The translations under genes and the position numbers were made by a program. Below, piece by piece: positions 21,943-33,779 of a stretch of 64,000 nt of DNA. Below the pieces are notes generated by a model, which saw nothing but the letters and a program-made list of their open reading frames with translations, searched no databases and was not told where the DNA came from. Within the stretch, counting starts at the first letter, position 1, and every line of letters starts with the position of its first letter. Source of the DNA: Colius striatus (Eukaryota; Chordata; Aves; Coliiformes; Coliidae); contig NC_084760.1 of NCBI RefSeq assembly GCF_028858725.1, positions 57,003,367 to 57,067,366 on the forward strand. Direction: 5' to 3'.

Positions 21943-23712
21943 CCTGGGTCACTGCTATTCCCTGTCACACACAGCAGGCAGCACCACCAGCCAGAGCGTG
22001 TGTTGTAATATCAATTTATAGCCTGCTATTATTTTCCTCCTTTTGGGGGAAGCTGGCACCTCTCAGCTCCGTTTTCCTGCCAGCAAGAGAAAGATTAGGC
22101 ACAGTGTAATAACATTGTCAACATAGTTTATGAAAATGTGATTAATCAAAAGAGCACATGGGAAAAAAAAACCCATACAAAAGCAGAAGGTAATGATTGA
22201 CTATATCCACAAAGCAGTAATAAAAGGAGTCTAGAAAGCAGATTTTCACCATGTAAGTGAAAAAGTTCAAGCATTTAAAAGGATCAGAGCTTTCATAATT
22301 TCATGATCAGAGCACTTCTTAATAGGACATGGCAATTGCTCCTGTAAAAGGACTTTTTGGGAAATGGTCCTTGGATAGTATTATCTAGACACATTTGTGG
22401 TAATTAAATCCACATTGGATTTTTGTTACAATCATCTTAAATAAAATACCTCAATTTGGATAAAAGAATTTATCTTAAAACATGATTCAGAGTAAATTTC
22501 CCAACTAGTTCTGAAGGAACAGTCCTAGTAGGATTTGAAATGAGGTTGTTATTTTTTATTTTATCTTACTGTCCAGGAGGTATTCTACAGCAAATCTGTA
22601 CCTAGGAAAGAGATTTACAGTTGTTTTTTAAGACACCAGTATTTTACAGAAAGGATCTTTAGGAGAGATAATAGGAAAGATTAAAAAAAAAAATTAAAAG
22701 GTCCACAGAAGAGATTGTACTTTTCCTTCCATCTCTGGTACTTAAATAAACACTTTGCCTTGTTTGTGTCCTTTGACTGCCATATGACAACGGCACTAGT
22801 GTCATAGCACAAACTGCTTTCAAGGTCCACCAGCCTTGTGAATCAGTGCAGCAAGGAACAAAATCAGACCCTTCTTTTCTCCCTGGCCATCTGATCATCG
22901 TGCCCTGGGATCCTGACCTGGGATGGAGAAATTCTGGTTCCCTCCTTTGCCTTGGCACAGACTTGCAGCATGATCTTCAGTTCAAAATCTACAGATAAAA
23001 CGTAGAGATGCTGCTGGCCCATAACAGCAGCTGTAAAGACCAACACATCCAGGGCCACGTGGTTCCAGGTTAATAGTATATATCACCAACGTACAAATGC
23101 CACTGATAGACTGAGGTGTTGAAGAATCCAAGTAATACTCTTGATAATCCTGTGTAACTTCTCTTTTTTTTTTTTTTTAAATGCTGAATTAAGGCTATTT
23201 CAAAGACAGCTTGTGAAGCATCTATGCACAGCCTTAGAACTCATGGAAACACATTGCATGTGATTTGGTTTAATAACAGCTTTTTCCGTACATGAAGTTG
23301 GCTTTATCAGCAAATAAAAAGTCTTCATTACTTTATAGCTCATTGGAATTAAACCAGCACAATGTTAACCCATGGAATGAAATCTGAAATCTTCGGAGCA
23401 AGGACCATGCTGGGAGGTGCAAGTGGGTGGTGGCAGCCGTGGGACCAGGGTGCCACCTCGTGGCACGTTCAAACAGTACTTTTATCCACCAGCAGTCTTG
23501 TTCCCATGTAGAGTACAGCACGAAGTTGTTTACAATGTTGTTGTTATTATTATTATAACAACAAGAAGATCATATTGATCTTATATTTGTTTGAAATTAT
23601 TCTAGCCTATGCAGCCATGTGCCAGATCACTTTTGTAATGTGCTTTTAATTTTATTGCCAGTCCTCTGCAACATAGTCTACCTTTTCTGGGGCTCCAGCA
23701 TGACAGTGTCTT

Positions 23713-23746
23713 GTTACTTGTTATTTAAAGTTACTTGTTATTTAAA
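23713..23746. repeat. 17-bp perfect tandem duplication
   Basis: GTTACTTGTTATTTAAA occurs twice head to tail (23713-23729 and 23730-23746) with no mismatch. This suggests a recent replication-slippage duplication. Confidence 0.9.
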
Positions 23747-26024
23747 ACAAAAATATTGACAAAGACTCTAGGAAAGATACTTCCAATTGTTAAAAACAAG
23801 CACCCCATTTCTTTTCTTCATCACATTACTCTAAGGCCCAGGAGCCAGGGAGTGAGAAACTGCTGAGGTGAACATTGATCTTGGAGCCTTTTCATCCCAA
23901 ACCAGGACTAATCACAGTGGGACTCAAGTGGCAGGACATCAAGGTAGAGGGCTGGTTCCTATTCCTTGCTGAGTGGGTATTTGTGCTTTGCACATGGGCA
24001 AGTTTCAGGTCCTGGCATCAGACTGAAAAGGCATTGGGAAAAGCCTCTTAATTCCTAGCAAATTACTGAAACCTCTACTCTTTGTGTGCAAGAGCTATTC
24101 TGGTGACTTTTTCTAGGGTTCGAAAAACTTACATATGATTATCCTTTCTCAGATGACTCATGGTGCTAAAAGCATGCAAACATACTACTGCAAATGAGTT
24201 AAAATGAAAGGAAATTATTATTTTATTCCTATTCTGTAAAATCATACCTTTTCTAGGAAACTTGTTAGTGACTGAAATTCCCTTTAGCTGTTTCTATAAT
24301 GACATATCATTTTCTGAGGTAGAAAACAGCAACTTTTTCCACAAACTTGGTAAGACACTTTGCTGAGACCCAAGAGAGGGGGGAGAATTTGAGATTCCTA
24401 CACAGTTGTCTCAGTGTAATTCACGTGAACTGGTAATTTTTTGAGTTAATTTTCCCCATAGCAGTCTTCATGGTGCTGTGCTCATTACTGATAGCTAGAA
24501 AGGTGTTGATAACACACCAGTATTTTGGATACTGCTAAGCAGTGCTCCCACAGTATCAAGGCTCTCTCTCCAAAACTTCTTTCTTCCCAAGGCCTTCAGG
24601 CTGAGGGGCAGTGGGGGGAGTTTGGAAGGGGACACTGCTGGGAAAGCTGACTCAAACTGACTAAAGGAGGCAGTCCCTATCATATGACTATTGTGCTCAG
24701 TAATAACAGCCAAGGGAAAGGGAATAATTTTTAAGGCATTTTTCTTCCAAAGGAACTGCTATATGTACTGTGGCCCTGTTTCCTACAAAGTCAACAGGCA
24801 TCACCTGCTGATGCAAAGTAGAGAATAAATTCATGTTTTGGGTTTGTTTTTTTTTTTTTTTTTTGCTTTTCTTCCATGTGTGCCATTCTTTAATCATACT
24901 GCCTTTAACACAATCCATGAGCTTTTCGTTTTATTACGTCCACTGTCCTGCTGAGGAAGCAGGGTGGGAGAGCAGGTGGGTGGCCAGCCAAGGTCAGCCC
25001 ACTACATGCAGCCAAGATGAAAGAAAAGGTCCTCACACTGGTCTTTCTCTCACCCCACAAATCATGGGCAGGGATGGGAGATAGGAGGCTACAGGCGAAG
25101 AAGAGCAGCTCTTGCTGGAGCCCTACATGTGGGTTTGGATGCACAGCTGATGTGCTGTGCTACAGGACAGAATGGAGAGCTCAGGGAAGAGGAGGGAAGG
25201 CACCCCACTGACACTGGAATACAAGAGGCTTTACTATGTCTCATCACCCCTCTCCTTCCCCCCTGCCAGGGCACCCACACAATTTTTAAGAGCTGAGAAG
25301 GTGTAGTGTGAGCTTCATTGGAAGAGTGAGCGAAACAGATGCTAATGACAGGGAGGTATTAACACTTCCTTTGCCCTCTCTGTTTCTTTTCCACTTCCCA
25401 AAGAATATCTGGGATTCCTCTTGCTCCCTTAACCACATACCAAACAATCTTGCATAAAGTGGGCTTCACAAATACACAGCAAAGAAAGTCTGTTCCTCAG
25501 GCGAGTAAACACCGTGGGGAATTGCAGGGGCCCCTGATACCATGACTTGAAGATTCATGATGGCAGCAAATGACTGTCGTTTGGGGTAAAAGTGTGTAAA
25601 TACCAAAAAACGCCAAAAAAAATCCCCAGAAAAATATGGTATTTCTGAGTGCTGGCCAACAGCCCTGCTGTACCCCTCTAGGCAAGCATTGCTCAGTGGC
25701 CTTTTGCTGACTCCTGGAAACTCTGTAAGTGGGCATGGGACGTCCATGTCCACACGTCACACAGTTTTGTGAAGGGAAGACTTCTTGACATGCTGGACCT
25801 GGGCAGCCTTCCCCTGCCTGCTCAACACCTTTACAGGCTGCTGAGACTTTGCACAGTCCTTTCATGCACGACTCCTTCAAACTACTAAGTGCTTCTTTAA
25901 ACCCGCTGTTGGGCTGAAGCACTGACGCCTCGGGCTCGCACGGCAGCCGGGCAGATGCTCCATGAACTGTAAAATCAAGAGAGGGTCGGAGAGAATGGTA
26001 AAAATGGACGCAGGAAGGGGCGGG

Positions 26025-26031
26025 AAAAAAA
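26025..26031 (-). terminator. RNA polymerase III terminator of tRNA-Glu
   Basis: Seven A residues on the plus strand (seven T on the minus strand) begin 7 nt past the tRNA 3' end. This is a canonical Pol III stop signal and supports the tRNA gene being functional. Confidence 0.85.
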
Positions 26032-26037
26032 GTCACC

Positions 26038-26109
26038 TTCCCTGACCGGGAATCGAACCCGGGCCGCGGCGGTGAGAGCGCCGAATCCTAACCACTAGAC
26101 CACCAGGGA
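26038..26109 (-). tRNA. tRNA-Glu (CTC anticodon)
   Basis: A 72-nt intact tRNA gene on the minus strand. The acceptor stem TCCCTGG pairs with TCAGGGA (one G-U at position 7-66), with discriminator A and no encoded CCA, as in eukaryotes. The anticodon stem CGGCG/CGCCG closes the loop CTCTCAC, giving anticodon CTC (plus-strand bases 26074-26076 read GAG). The internal promoter is complete: A box at 26092-26102 (TGGTCTAGTGG on the minus strand) and B box at 26049-26059 (GGTTCGATTCC). A T7 terminator follows. There are no mismatches in stems, so it is not a pseudogene or tRNA-derived SINE. It decodes GAG glutamate codons. It sits about 70 bp from a CpG island that I take to be the NCOA7 promoter. 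Confidence 0.98.
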
Positions 26110-26179
26110 TCCACAGGCATGCTTTCTAACTCCTTTTACTAGACCTAAATCTACTCAGCGCTTTCTTCTGTTGATGTCT

Positions 26180-26690
26180 TTACTTTGTGTTCCTTTTCTG
26201 GGCAGTACCAAGTCCCATGTGTAGGGAGGGTCGTTCCATTCTACTCCACAGAACGGGAGGGAGGCTGCGGGGTAGGGGATGAGGGGGCGCCTCAGGCGAG
26301 GCAGGTGAGGAGATCCTCGCCGTGGGCGGGAGGCGGAGATGGCTGTGGGAAGCGGAGCGGGACAGAACCTCGGGCCTCGCCGTCAGCCCGGCGGTGCAGG
26401 AGCCGCGTGGCCGGGCCGTTAGGAGAACGGCGCTGAAACGCGGGGCGGGGCAGGTGTCCCTCCGCCTGCTGGGGTCCGTGTGGCAGCCGCCGGGCGGGTG
26501 GCAGCTCCGGCGGGAGCGGGGCTGAGCGGGGTCGGGTGCCGTCCTTTCGTCTGGTCTGCGCGCGCCGTGCCGCACAGGGCAATTCCTCTGCGGGCGCTGC
26601 TGTAACGGCCCCGGGCAGGGCCTCGTCGGCCAAGGCGCCGCGCTGCGGCTGACGAACGGGAAGAAGGGCCGTGCTGGCGGCGTGTGCTTG
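26180..26690 (+). promoter_or_regulatory. NCOA7: CpG island, probable upstream promoter/first exon of NCOA7
   Basis: A sharply bounded CpG-dense block about 70 bp beyond the tRNA-Glu. It lies about 29 kb before the first NCOA7 coding exon, on the HEY2 side. From general knowledge the longest mammalian NCOA7 transcripts begin close to a tRNA-Glu gene in the same place, which favours this as the distal promoter. Strong donor-like sites exist on the plus strand (CAG|GTGAGG with GT at 26305), so a non-coding first exon could end there. The long frames in the island (for example 26180-26788 minus, 26292-26783 minus) are GC artefacts. Confidence 0.65.
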
Positions 26691-28218
26691 TGCACCGCCT
26701 GATTCCCTCTGTGGGCAGAGGGTGGGCGCAAAGAGACCGCAGCTGCTGCGGATTGCGGTGTTTGATCTGCAGAGGAGAGCCAATCCAAAGGCCCCCTCAG
26801 CTGGAAGCCCTTGGCTTCCCAGAGGGAATCCAGGTTGGCAGTTCTCTTGCCTTGTGCAGCCAGGGCCTCCTTACATGATAGGTATGAAGCTATGACTGTT
26901 TTTTTGGGGTTTTTTTTTTTTGGTAAGGTTTCTATGAGAGGAGTGAAAACTCTGCCATTGATGCAGGTTATGTCTGCATAAGTGGTTTTTTTCCCTGGTG
27001 TGTTGATTTCATGAACAGAACAGATCTGCGACCTGTACTAGCAAAAGTAATATTCCTTACTATTTAAGAAGTGTCCAAAATGTAGGAGGGCTTGTTCTAC
27101 CAAAGCAAATTTCACTGCTTCTCAAACCCTCTGAAGTACATTGTGTAGGAAACCTTTCCATGTTAAGATAGGTAAGCTTTAGATTATATGCTTGTGAACT
27201 CTGCAAATATGAATGAGCTTATCTTTAAAAGCTTTAGAGTCTGAAAGCAAATGGACACCACTTTCTTCAGGGAGGTATACAGGAGGTTTGAGTGTTTCGT
27301 TTCTCTTTCACCAGTGTTTGCAATGCAGCTTCCTTTGGGCTAGACTGGGCAATTTTACTGTGTAATGAAATAGATAACGTACAAAATGTGAGGCCCTATT
27401 AGATAAGAGTCTGATGTCTTATATATAGTGTAAGAACTGCATTTCACGTGTGTGTATCAATAGCTTGTTTGGTGAGTCTAAGGCATTCCAGGCCTTGAGG
27501 AGACAAAGCTGGGGAGTGCTGGAGGCAGAGCACAGCTCAGACTGAGGCACCACCAGGGCCTGAGGCCACCGTAAAGTGGGGGACATGCTTAGGTGAGAGA
27601 GGCCACCTGGATCCAGCAGTTAGTCTGTGCCCGTTGATGAAAAACAAGGCAAAGTGGGACATGGTCTTCTTTAACTCTCGGGCAAGAGAAAATTTGCCAC
27701 TGTGAATACTGTGATGATTTTGGTCCAGAACCTGCAAGAAACACAAGCAAATATTTAGATGGTTCTATACTGCAAAATCTGAGCTACTTTTAAAGGAGTT
27801 TATGTGCTTCACTGGTGGCAGGATGTCATACTTAAAAGCATAGGTTTGGTCATCATGGGTGCTTCTATATTTCAGATAGGTTTTCTATATTTCTGTGGCT
27901 GTGATGCTAACAGCACTTCACAGAGCTAAGTTAAAACTAGGGTAGGTCCAGGGCAGCTGCATTTGTGATTGAAGCTGTGTATTACCGAAGAGTTGTTGCC
28001 ACTGTTCTTTCTTGTGTGGCACCTCTGTGAAAGGCAGGAGTGAGCCCTGATTCTTAAGCTGCCCGAGTGAAAGATAGACTAAATATTCCCTTCAATAATT
28101 TCAGAAAAATAGGTGACTATATGAAAGATGGGATCTTGTGGCTGATGGTAGGGCAGGCAAACATGTTTTGTCCATGTCTTAAGAAACTCTTAGATGTAAA
28201 ACAAGTAATTCTTGCTCT
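26691..28218. other. No gene recognised (presumed NCOA7 5' intron)
   Basis: AT-rich DNA with a T-rich tract near 26898-26921. No coding exon, RNA gene or repeat family is recognised. Confidence 0.5.
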
Positions 28219-28475
28219 ATTGTTACAAAGTCATAAAATAATTTGAGTTGCAAGGGACCTTTAAAGGTCATCTGGTCCAACATCCCTAGTTACTTGGAGC
28301 CTTGTCCAGCTTGACCTTGAATGTTTCCAGGGATGGGGCATCTACTGCCTCTTTGGGCAACCTGTTCCACTGTTTCATCACCCTCATTGTAAAAAAAAAA
28401 AAAAAAAAGTCTTCTCAATATCTAGTCTGAATCTAGATAGTTTAAAACCATTACCCCTTGTTCCATCACTGTGCT
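28219..28475 (-). mobile_element. CR1 LINE 3' fragment (old)
   Basis: Minus-strand CR1 3' end: a decayed octamer tail (about 28231-28247), then the standard body with TTGCAAGGGACCTTTAAAGG and the block ending near ACCCCTTGTTCCATCACTG. An A18 run (about 28391-28408) interrupts the element where other copies have an ordinary sequence, so it is a later expansion. Heavily diverged; no coding capacity. Confidence 0.85.
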
Positions 28476-31030
28476 TAACAAATAGCAAGTTATTTTCAAG
28501 ATATGAAATGATGTACCATACAAAATATTTATTGACCAGTGAAAGCCTTCTTGGTTACAGTGGTAAGAGTAGCAGGACCTCTAATATATGTACTAGAGAA
28601 CTTTCACTGGTATAAGAAATCTTTTTGTGGACATGAACCTAAGTTGTGGGGGGCAGGGGAGCTGACCACTGGAACACCAGGAAAGTAGCATTGAGAGTCA
28701 TATGCTGTCTAGTTATTTTTAGAAATAGCTGTCTTTTCTGTACAAGTCATGTGCACTGACAAAAGATTATGCCTTGTCTCTGGCTTCCTTTATCCGATAG
28801 CGAAACGCATCAGTGAAACTGTCAGCGATTCAGCCTCCTGACAGCACGGAAGCAGCCAGTGCCTGTGCCTGCATCCCTGCCATTCTAGCTGGAGAAGAAT
28901 GAGCTTCCCCAATGCACCAGGGAAGGAATGTCAGAGGCCGATGTTTCTTTTCACGTAACAGAACAGTGGCATGTCAGTAAAACCAAGTGAGTAACGCTCA
29001 GTGCTCAGAGGTACTGTACCCCAGCTTTCAGAGTTTGGTATGCAAAGCTGAATTTTGGAACCTGAAAAATCAGAGGGATTACTTTAAGTGCAAGCTGTAA
29101 AACAGCATGCAATTAACCTGTCTGTTCTGTACGAATATATTACATATTATTATTACTACTCTAATTTGCCATGTTAATTGAAGTGTGGCAGTAGGCTTGC
29201 TATGTAAAAATGAGTAAGAGTAACATCAAAGTAATGTGCTAATTTACTGGAAGTATATTATTTGGGTATGCTTCTGCTATATAATGGTAGGTACCAATTG
29301 TCTTTACTACTTGGGGTAGTACATGCTTCAGCAGTAGTGAAAATCCTTGATTTGCACAGATATTGTAAATTATATTTATGACTATGCGTAATGTGTGCGT
29401 TTATCACTCCTTTTGCTCAACTGTGCATTTGATCTGGAAAGACCCGACATCAGCTTTCCTTCTATAAGTTAGCCTGATTTTAAAAGTACATCATCCCAGT
29501 TTCAGGGAGGTGAAGAGGAGGGGGAAAGAAAAGATCATGCACAGACATTTGCTATTTTATATTTAATTTCCATGTATGGTCAGAATTATTAACTGTTAGA
29601 TTATAATGATTTTCTGGGGGAAAACAGTATCGTAGTTTATATTTCTTACATCTGTTTTCACCATAAAGGTGTTTTTATGGAAATAATTAAGGAAAATCCT
29701 CAAAAGGTATTGTCCAAATGTTAACAGCAATTCTGATACTCCTGGCTGCAAGATTATCTCCCAAGATACACAATGACTTGCTCTATCTCCATGCAGTTTA
29801 ATTTAAATAGGGCTAGAGGGCAGTGTGTGAGAATTTGCAATGTCATGTCTTAATACTGTGTAGACTGGTCATTTGGTGTTTACAGAAAATATTTTAAAGA
29901 TCTTGAAGAAAAATAGGGGGGTATCCCATCAGTAATATTTTAGAAATACTTTTCCAAATTCCTGTATGGTTTTTTTGATCGTCCATTCTTCTCTGGCACT
30001 GTACTTGATCCGGGAAAACCTGTGTCAGCTTTTTTTTCCTCTTAGCCTATGTTAAAATGATTATGGGGTTTGGGATAAAGTATGATGGTGAGGTGCTTCA
30101 TCCAGTGTCCACTGAGCTCAAAAAAAATAATGTAGCTGAAACAAATTTAACTTTTTAATAATTTCTTCAAATATCTCAGTAAATTTCTTTTACAGAAACA
30201 AAGATAAAAATAGCAATGTATTGTTACAGAAGTCAACCCTCAGTGCATGGTAGGATGGAGCAAAGTCTCAATTATGCATAAAAGTTGCCTGTGTGGAACC
30301 TTTTTTGTGACTACTTTATGGTGAAAATTGTGAGAGTAATTGGGAAAAGCAGGATGACTGCTAATGGAGAAAGAAAAGATTGATGCCACCTTTATTTTTA
30401 TACCTTTTCAAAAGTTAACTGTTATGGTATTCCAGCTTGTTGGTGTAATTCTTTCTGGCAGGTTGTCTTAAATAAACAAGCTGTAAGCGAATAGTTGCAG
30501 ATGTTACAAAAAACATTAATTACATGAACCACACATGAGCAATATGATTTTTTTCTGATGTTAGTGGAAGCTGGTCTGAGTGCAGGCCATAAACATTGTC
30601 ACAAGTACAATATGCTTTTCTCTGTAACGTATACAGCTTTGTTCATATGCACTGACGTGTGTATTGCAGAAGAGCAAAACCCATTCAAACATTTTACTTA
30701 AGTATCCCAAGTCTGTTGTGTCCTCTGTGTGAGTTTGTGGGATAAGTATTTTTCTAGGGTAAGAGTTCCCCAATTGGAAGTGATTAAAACAGCAGTCTTG
30801 CATTTTATCGTCATCAAAATAATACAATCAGTGATAAGGCAAATTTGCCTAATCCTGAAATGGATGAGCAAAATTAATTTAATTTTTTATCAGGTAGAGA
30901 TATTCTTAAGTGCTGATACCACAACAGCAACAAACTAAACGATGTTAAGATCATTTGTGTTCAAATGAATTCCCATGGAACATGTTTCCAGAGGAAAGAG
31001 CAAACTGTCTCCCATCCTTTGTGCTGTAGG
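28476..31030. other. No gene recognised
   Basis: AT-rich, with no splice-supported exon, RNA gene or identifiable repeat. If NCOA7 starts at 26.2 kb, this is intronic. Confidence 0.5.
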
Positions 31031-31893
31031 AATCATAGAATCATCGAATGGTAGGGCTTGGAAGGGACCTTTAAAGATCATCTAGTCCAGCCCCCCTGCA
31101 GAAGCAGGTTCACCTAGATCAGGTTGCACAGGAACATGTCCAGGCGGGTCTTGAAGATCTCCAAGGAAGGAGACTCCACAACCCCTCTGGGCAGCCTGTG
31201 CCTGGGCACCCTCACCGTGAAATAGATTTTTCTTATATTTAAACAGAACTTTTTGTGTTCCAGCTTCATCCCATTACCCCTTTTCCTGTTACTAGCTACA
31301 ATAGAAAAAAGGGATGTCCCAACCTCCTGACACCCACCATTTAGATATTTATAAATGTTAATAACATCCCCCCTCAGTCTCCTCTTTTCTAGACTAAATA
31401 GCCCCAGTTCCCACAGCCTTTCCTCAGAAGGAAGATGCTCCAGTCCCCTGATCATTTTGGTGGCCCTGCGCTGGACTCTCTCCAGAAGTTCCCTGTCCCT
31501 CTTGAGCCGGGGAGCCCAGAACTGGACACAGGACTCCAGAAGAGGCCTCACCAGGGCAGAGTAGAGGGGGAGAAGAACTTCCCTTGACCTGCTAGCCACA
31601 CTCTTCTTAATGCATCCCAGGCTGCCATTTGCCTTCTTGGCCACGAGGGCACATTGCTGGCTCGTGGTTAGTTTATTATCAATCAGGACTCCCAGGTCTC
31701 TCTCTCTGCAGAGCTGCTCTCCAGGGGTTTGACCCCCAGCCTATACTGGTGCATGCTGTTGTTCCTTTCCAGATGCAGGACTCTGCACTTGTCCTTGTTG
31801 AACCTCATGAGGTTCCTCTCTGCCCAACTCTCAAGCCGGTCAAGATCCCGCTGAATGGCAGCACAGCCTTCTGGGGAATCAGCCAGTCCTCTC
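31031..31893 (-). mobile_element. CR1 LINE, 5'-truncated 3' part with ORF2 C-terminus
   Basis: The minus-strand copy begins with the octamer repeat at 31031-31048 and runs to about 31893, where homology to the other copies stops. Its C-terminal ORF2 frame is open for 176 codons (31114-31644), covering the region downstream of the reverse-transcriptase core ([31 protein letters not shown]). It then shifts frame: the CT run at about 31697-31706 is one CT unit longer than in the copy at 48941. It ends upstream of the catalytic (F/L)ADD region, so it cannot encode active enzyme. Confidence 0.95.
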
Positions 31894-33760
31894 AATGGTA
31901 CCTGAGCAGGGTGGAGTCCCCTTGCACCCCACAACAGGCTCCTAAGTAGGCCAGAGGGTGCTGAGTGGGTTTGCAGGAAAAACAGTTACATTTTATTTCA
32001 AAAGTGATGTGTGTGTGTGTGTGTATGTATGTAAGTATAATATTAATCATTTTAGCAGATAGCCATAACTTCTTAGTTGCACAGCCCAAATAAAATAATG
32101 TATTAGATCCCACTCACATAGTTTTTTCCAGTGACACAAAGTCTGTGGATTGAGCTCCAGGCACTAACCCACAATGCTGTAACCAGAGCTTGTATGTGGC
32201 TTCTATTCCAGTCCTGGCCAGTTTATTCTGCTGCTCTGACAGGAGTTTGAGTGATGTCTTCCCCATGCCAGTAGGCTAGAATATGTGTTTGAAATGCTTG
32301 GGGCAACATAAATACTGTAGAATTGTGTTGTTTCTTTGTCCGCTATGTGGAACTTAGGCGTTGTTCTCATAGAGCTTTCTCCACCACATAGTAGAAGTGC
32401 TTGGAGCTAAGATGGACAGTGAACTGGTACATTAGGTCAGAGACAACTTTTCCTGGAGCTAAAATAAGGTGTTTGTTACTGGTCTCAGTGTGCAAGTTCA
32501 GACAAGAGATTAGTAGGCTTCTCACCACTTTGATGGACAGGGCTGCATATCTTCTGTTGTGACTGGGCAAATACTAAAGAACTCAAGAAAGTGGTATTGG
32601 TTTATGTCTGCAGTTTTCTCCCCATTTTTTCTCCAATTTTGTTACCTAAGCCATACCAGAGGAGTAGCTGAGAGCAGGGCCCCATCCTTCTGTGCTGTTA
32701 GAGAACCTTTGTGCCAGTGAGGTCTTTGAGACTCTAACCAATGTAAACTCTGGGTTTGCCCTTTTTTTGCTAGGGTAAAGACACAAGATACAGTAACTTC
32801 GATGTGCTATCAAAATGTATTCTCTAAGCAGAATACTTTGTTTTAAAGATCCCTGTCGTGTTAAATTAACTGCCTTGGAAAAAAACCTCAGATGCAAACT
32901 TCAACTTTAGCTTGAAGTTCAGCAGCAAGTTTAGTGGGGGAGTCAAGACAATTGTCCCAGTACTGATGCTGAATGTAGAAAGCATGTGGTACGAATAGGG
33001 TGATGGTGGAAGTCAGCTGCCTGTCCTATCAGAGTTGCATTTGGTTCTTAGATCAACATATAACATTTCAAAATGGATCTTTAAGCAGCTGTTAGGCTGA
33101 AAAAGAGGCTGTTGACAGGCAACCGCTCTTAAAATTAAAACTTGTTTAATTTGTACCACTGTGATTACTAAGAAGAAGGATTCTTATCTTGAGACACCTG
33201 TGCACCACTTGGTGTTTTACTTTTGCATGTCTTTTTCGGATACGCATGTGTATGTGTGCACTTTGTGTTGTTTTTTGTTTATGCAGGCCTCTACCTATCT
33301 TCAAGCTTTGAACTGCAGGATCGGGGGTTTAATGGTGTGATAATATGATAGGCCTTTCCTCCAGCTTTCCAGTCTTACAGAGCTGATTACCAATCGATGG
33401 AAGGAATAGGAAGCTAGATCTTGTTTAGGCTGGCTGCAACTGTCTGGAAGGGTTTAACCTGGAGTTACCTCAGGTAGGGGAATGTCCAGCAGGTTTGGGG
33501 TTTTAGGGGCTTGGGTGAAGAAGCTAGCATGGGAACAGCAGACAAAGTTTGTAGTTTTTGTTTTTTCATGGATCTAAAGGCTTTGGTTAACCTCAGTTTC
33601 AAAGTTGGTTGCTTTGGTTTAGCATTGCCTGTGGGAAAACTCCTCTGCAGAGAGGCAGAGCCCTGCGCTTGGGCATTGTAAAGAAATATGGTACATTCGG
33701 GTTTCTTTTGGCCCGAAAGACAGGCCCCTTTCCCCGGGACAGCGATTGCCCGTGAGGTGG
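31894..33760. other. No gene recognised
   Basis: AT-rich DNA with a GT/AT microsatellite near 32007-32030. No exon, RNA gene or further repeat family is recognised. Confidence 0.5.
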
Positions 33761-33779
33761 GGTGGTAACTACAAGGCTC

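Larger units (their letters stand above)
15241..26037. other. HEY2-NCOA7 intergenic region, no gene recognised
   Basis: About 10.8 kb of mostly AT-rich DNA. It contains simple tracts (A17 near 15992-16008, a TTTTG-type run near 16181-16199, T15-T17 runs near 23164-23179 and 24848-24864), a 17-bp perfect tandem duplication at 23713-23746, and a 10-bp GC hairpin at 21910-21942. No CR1 is visible here, unlike the region to the right. None of the open frames (for example 19121-19531 minus and 21249-21659 plus) shows a known domain. Absence of LINE insertions over 10 kb next to a developmental gene fits a regulatory landscape, but I cannot identify individual enhancers. Confidence 0.7.

Noticed and set aside
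26038-26109. tRNA-derived SINE rather than a tRNA gene
   Set aside because: All stems, the anticodon loop and both internal promoter boxes are intact, and a Pol III terminator follows immediately with no SINE body or tail.
26180-26788. Long minus-strand frames in the first CpG island
   Set aside because: Same composition artefact. Several overlapping frames are open at once and none resembles a known protein.
31114-31644. 176-codon minus-strand frame as a host gene
   Set aside because: The sequence is the C-terminal part of CR1 ORF2, with the octamer 3' tail directly downstream.
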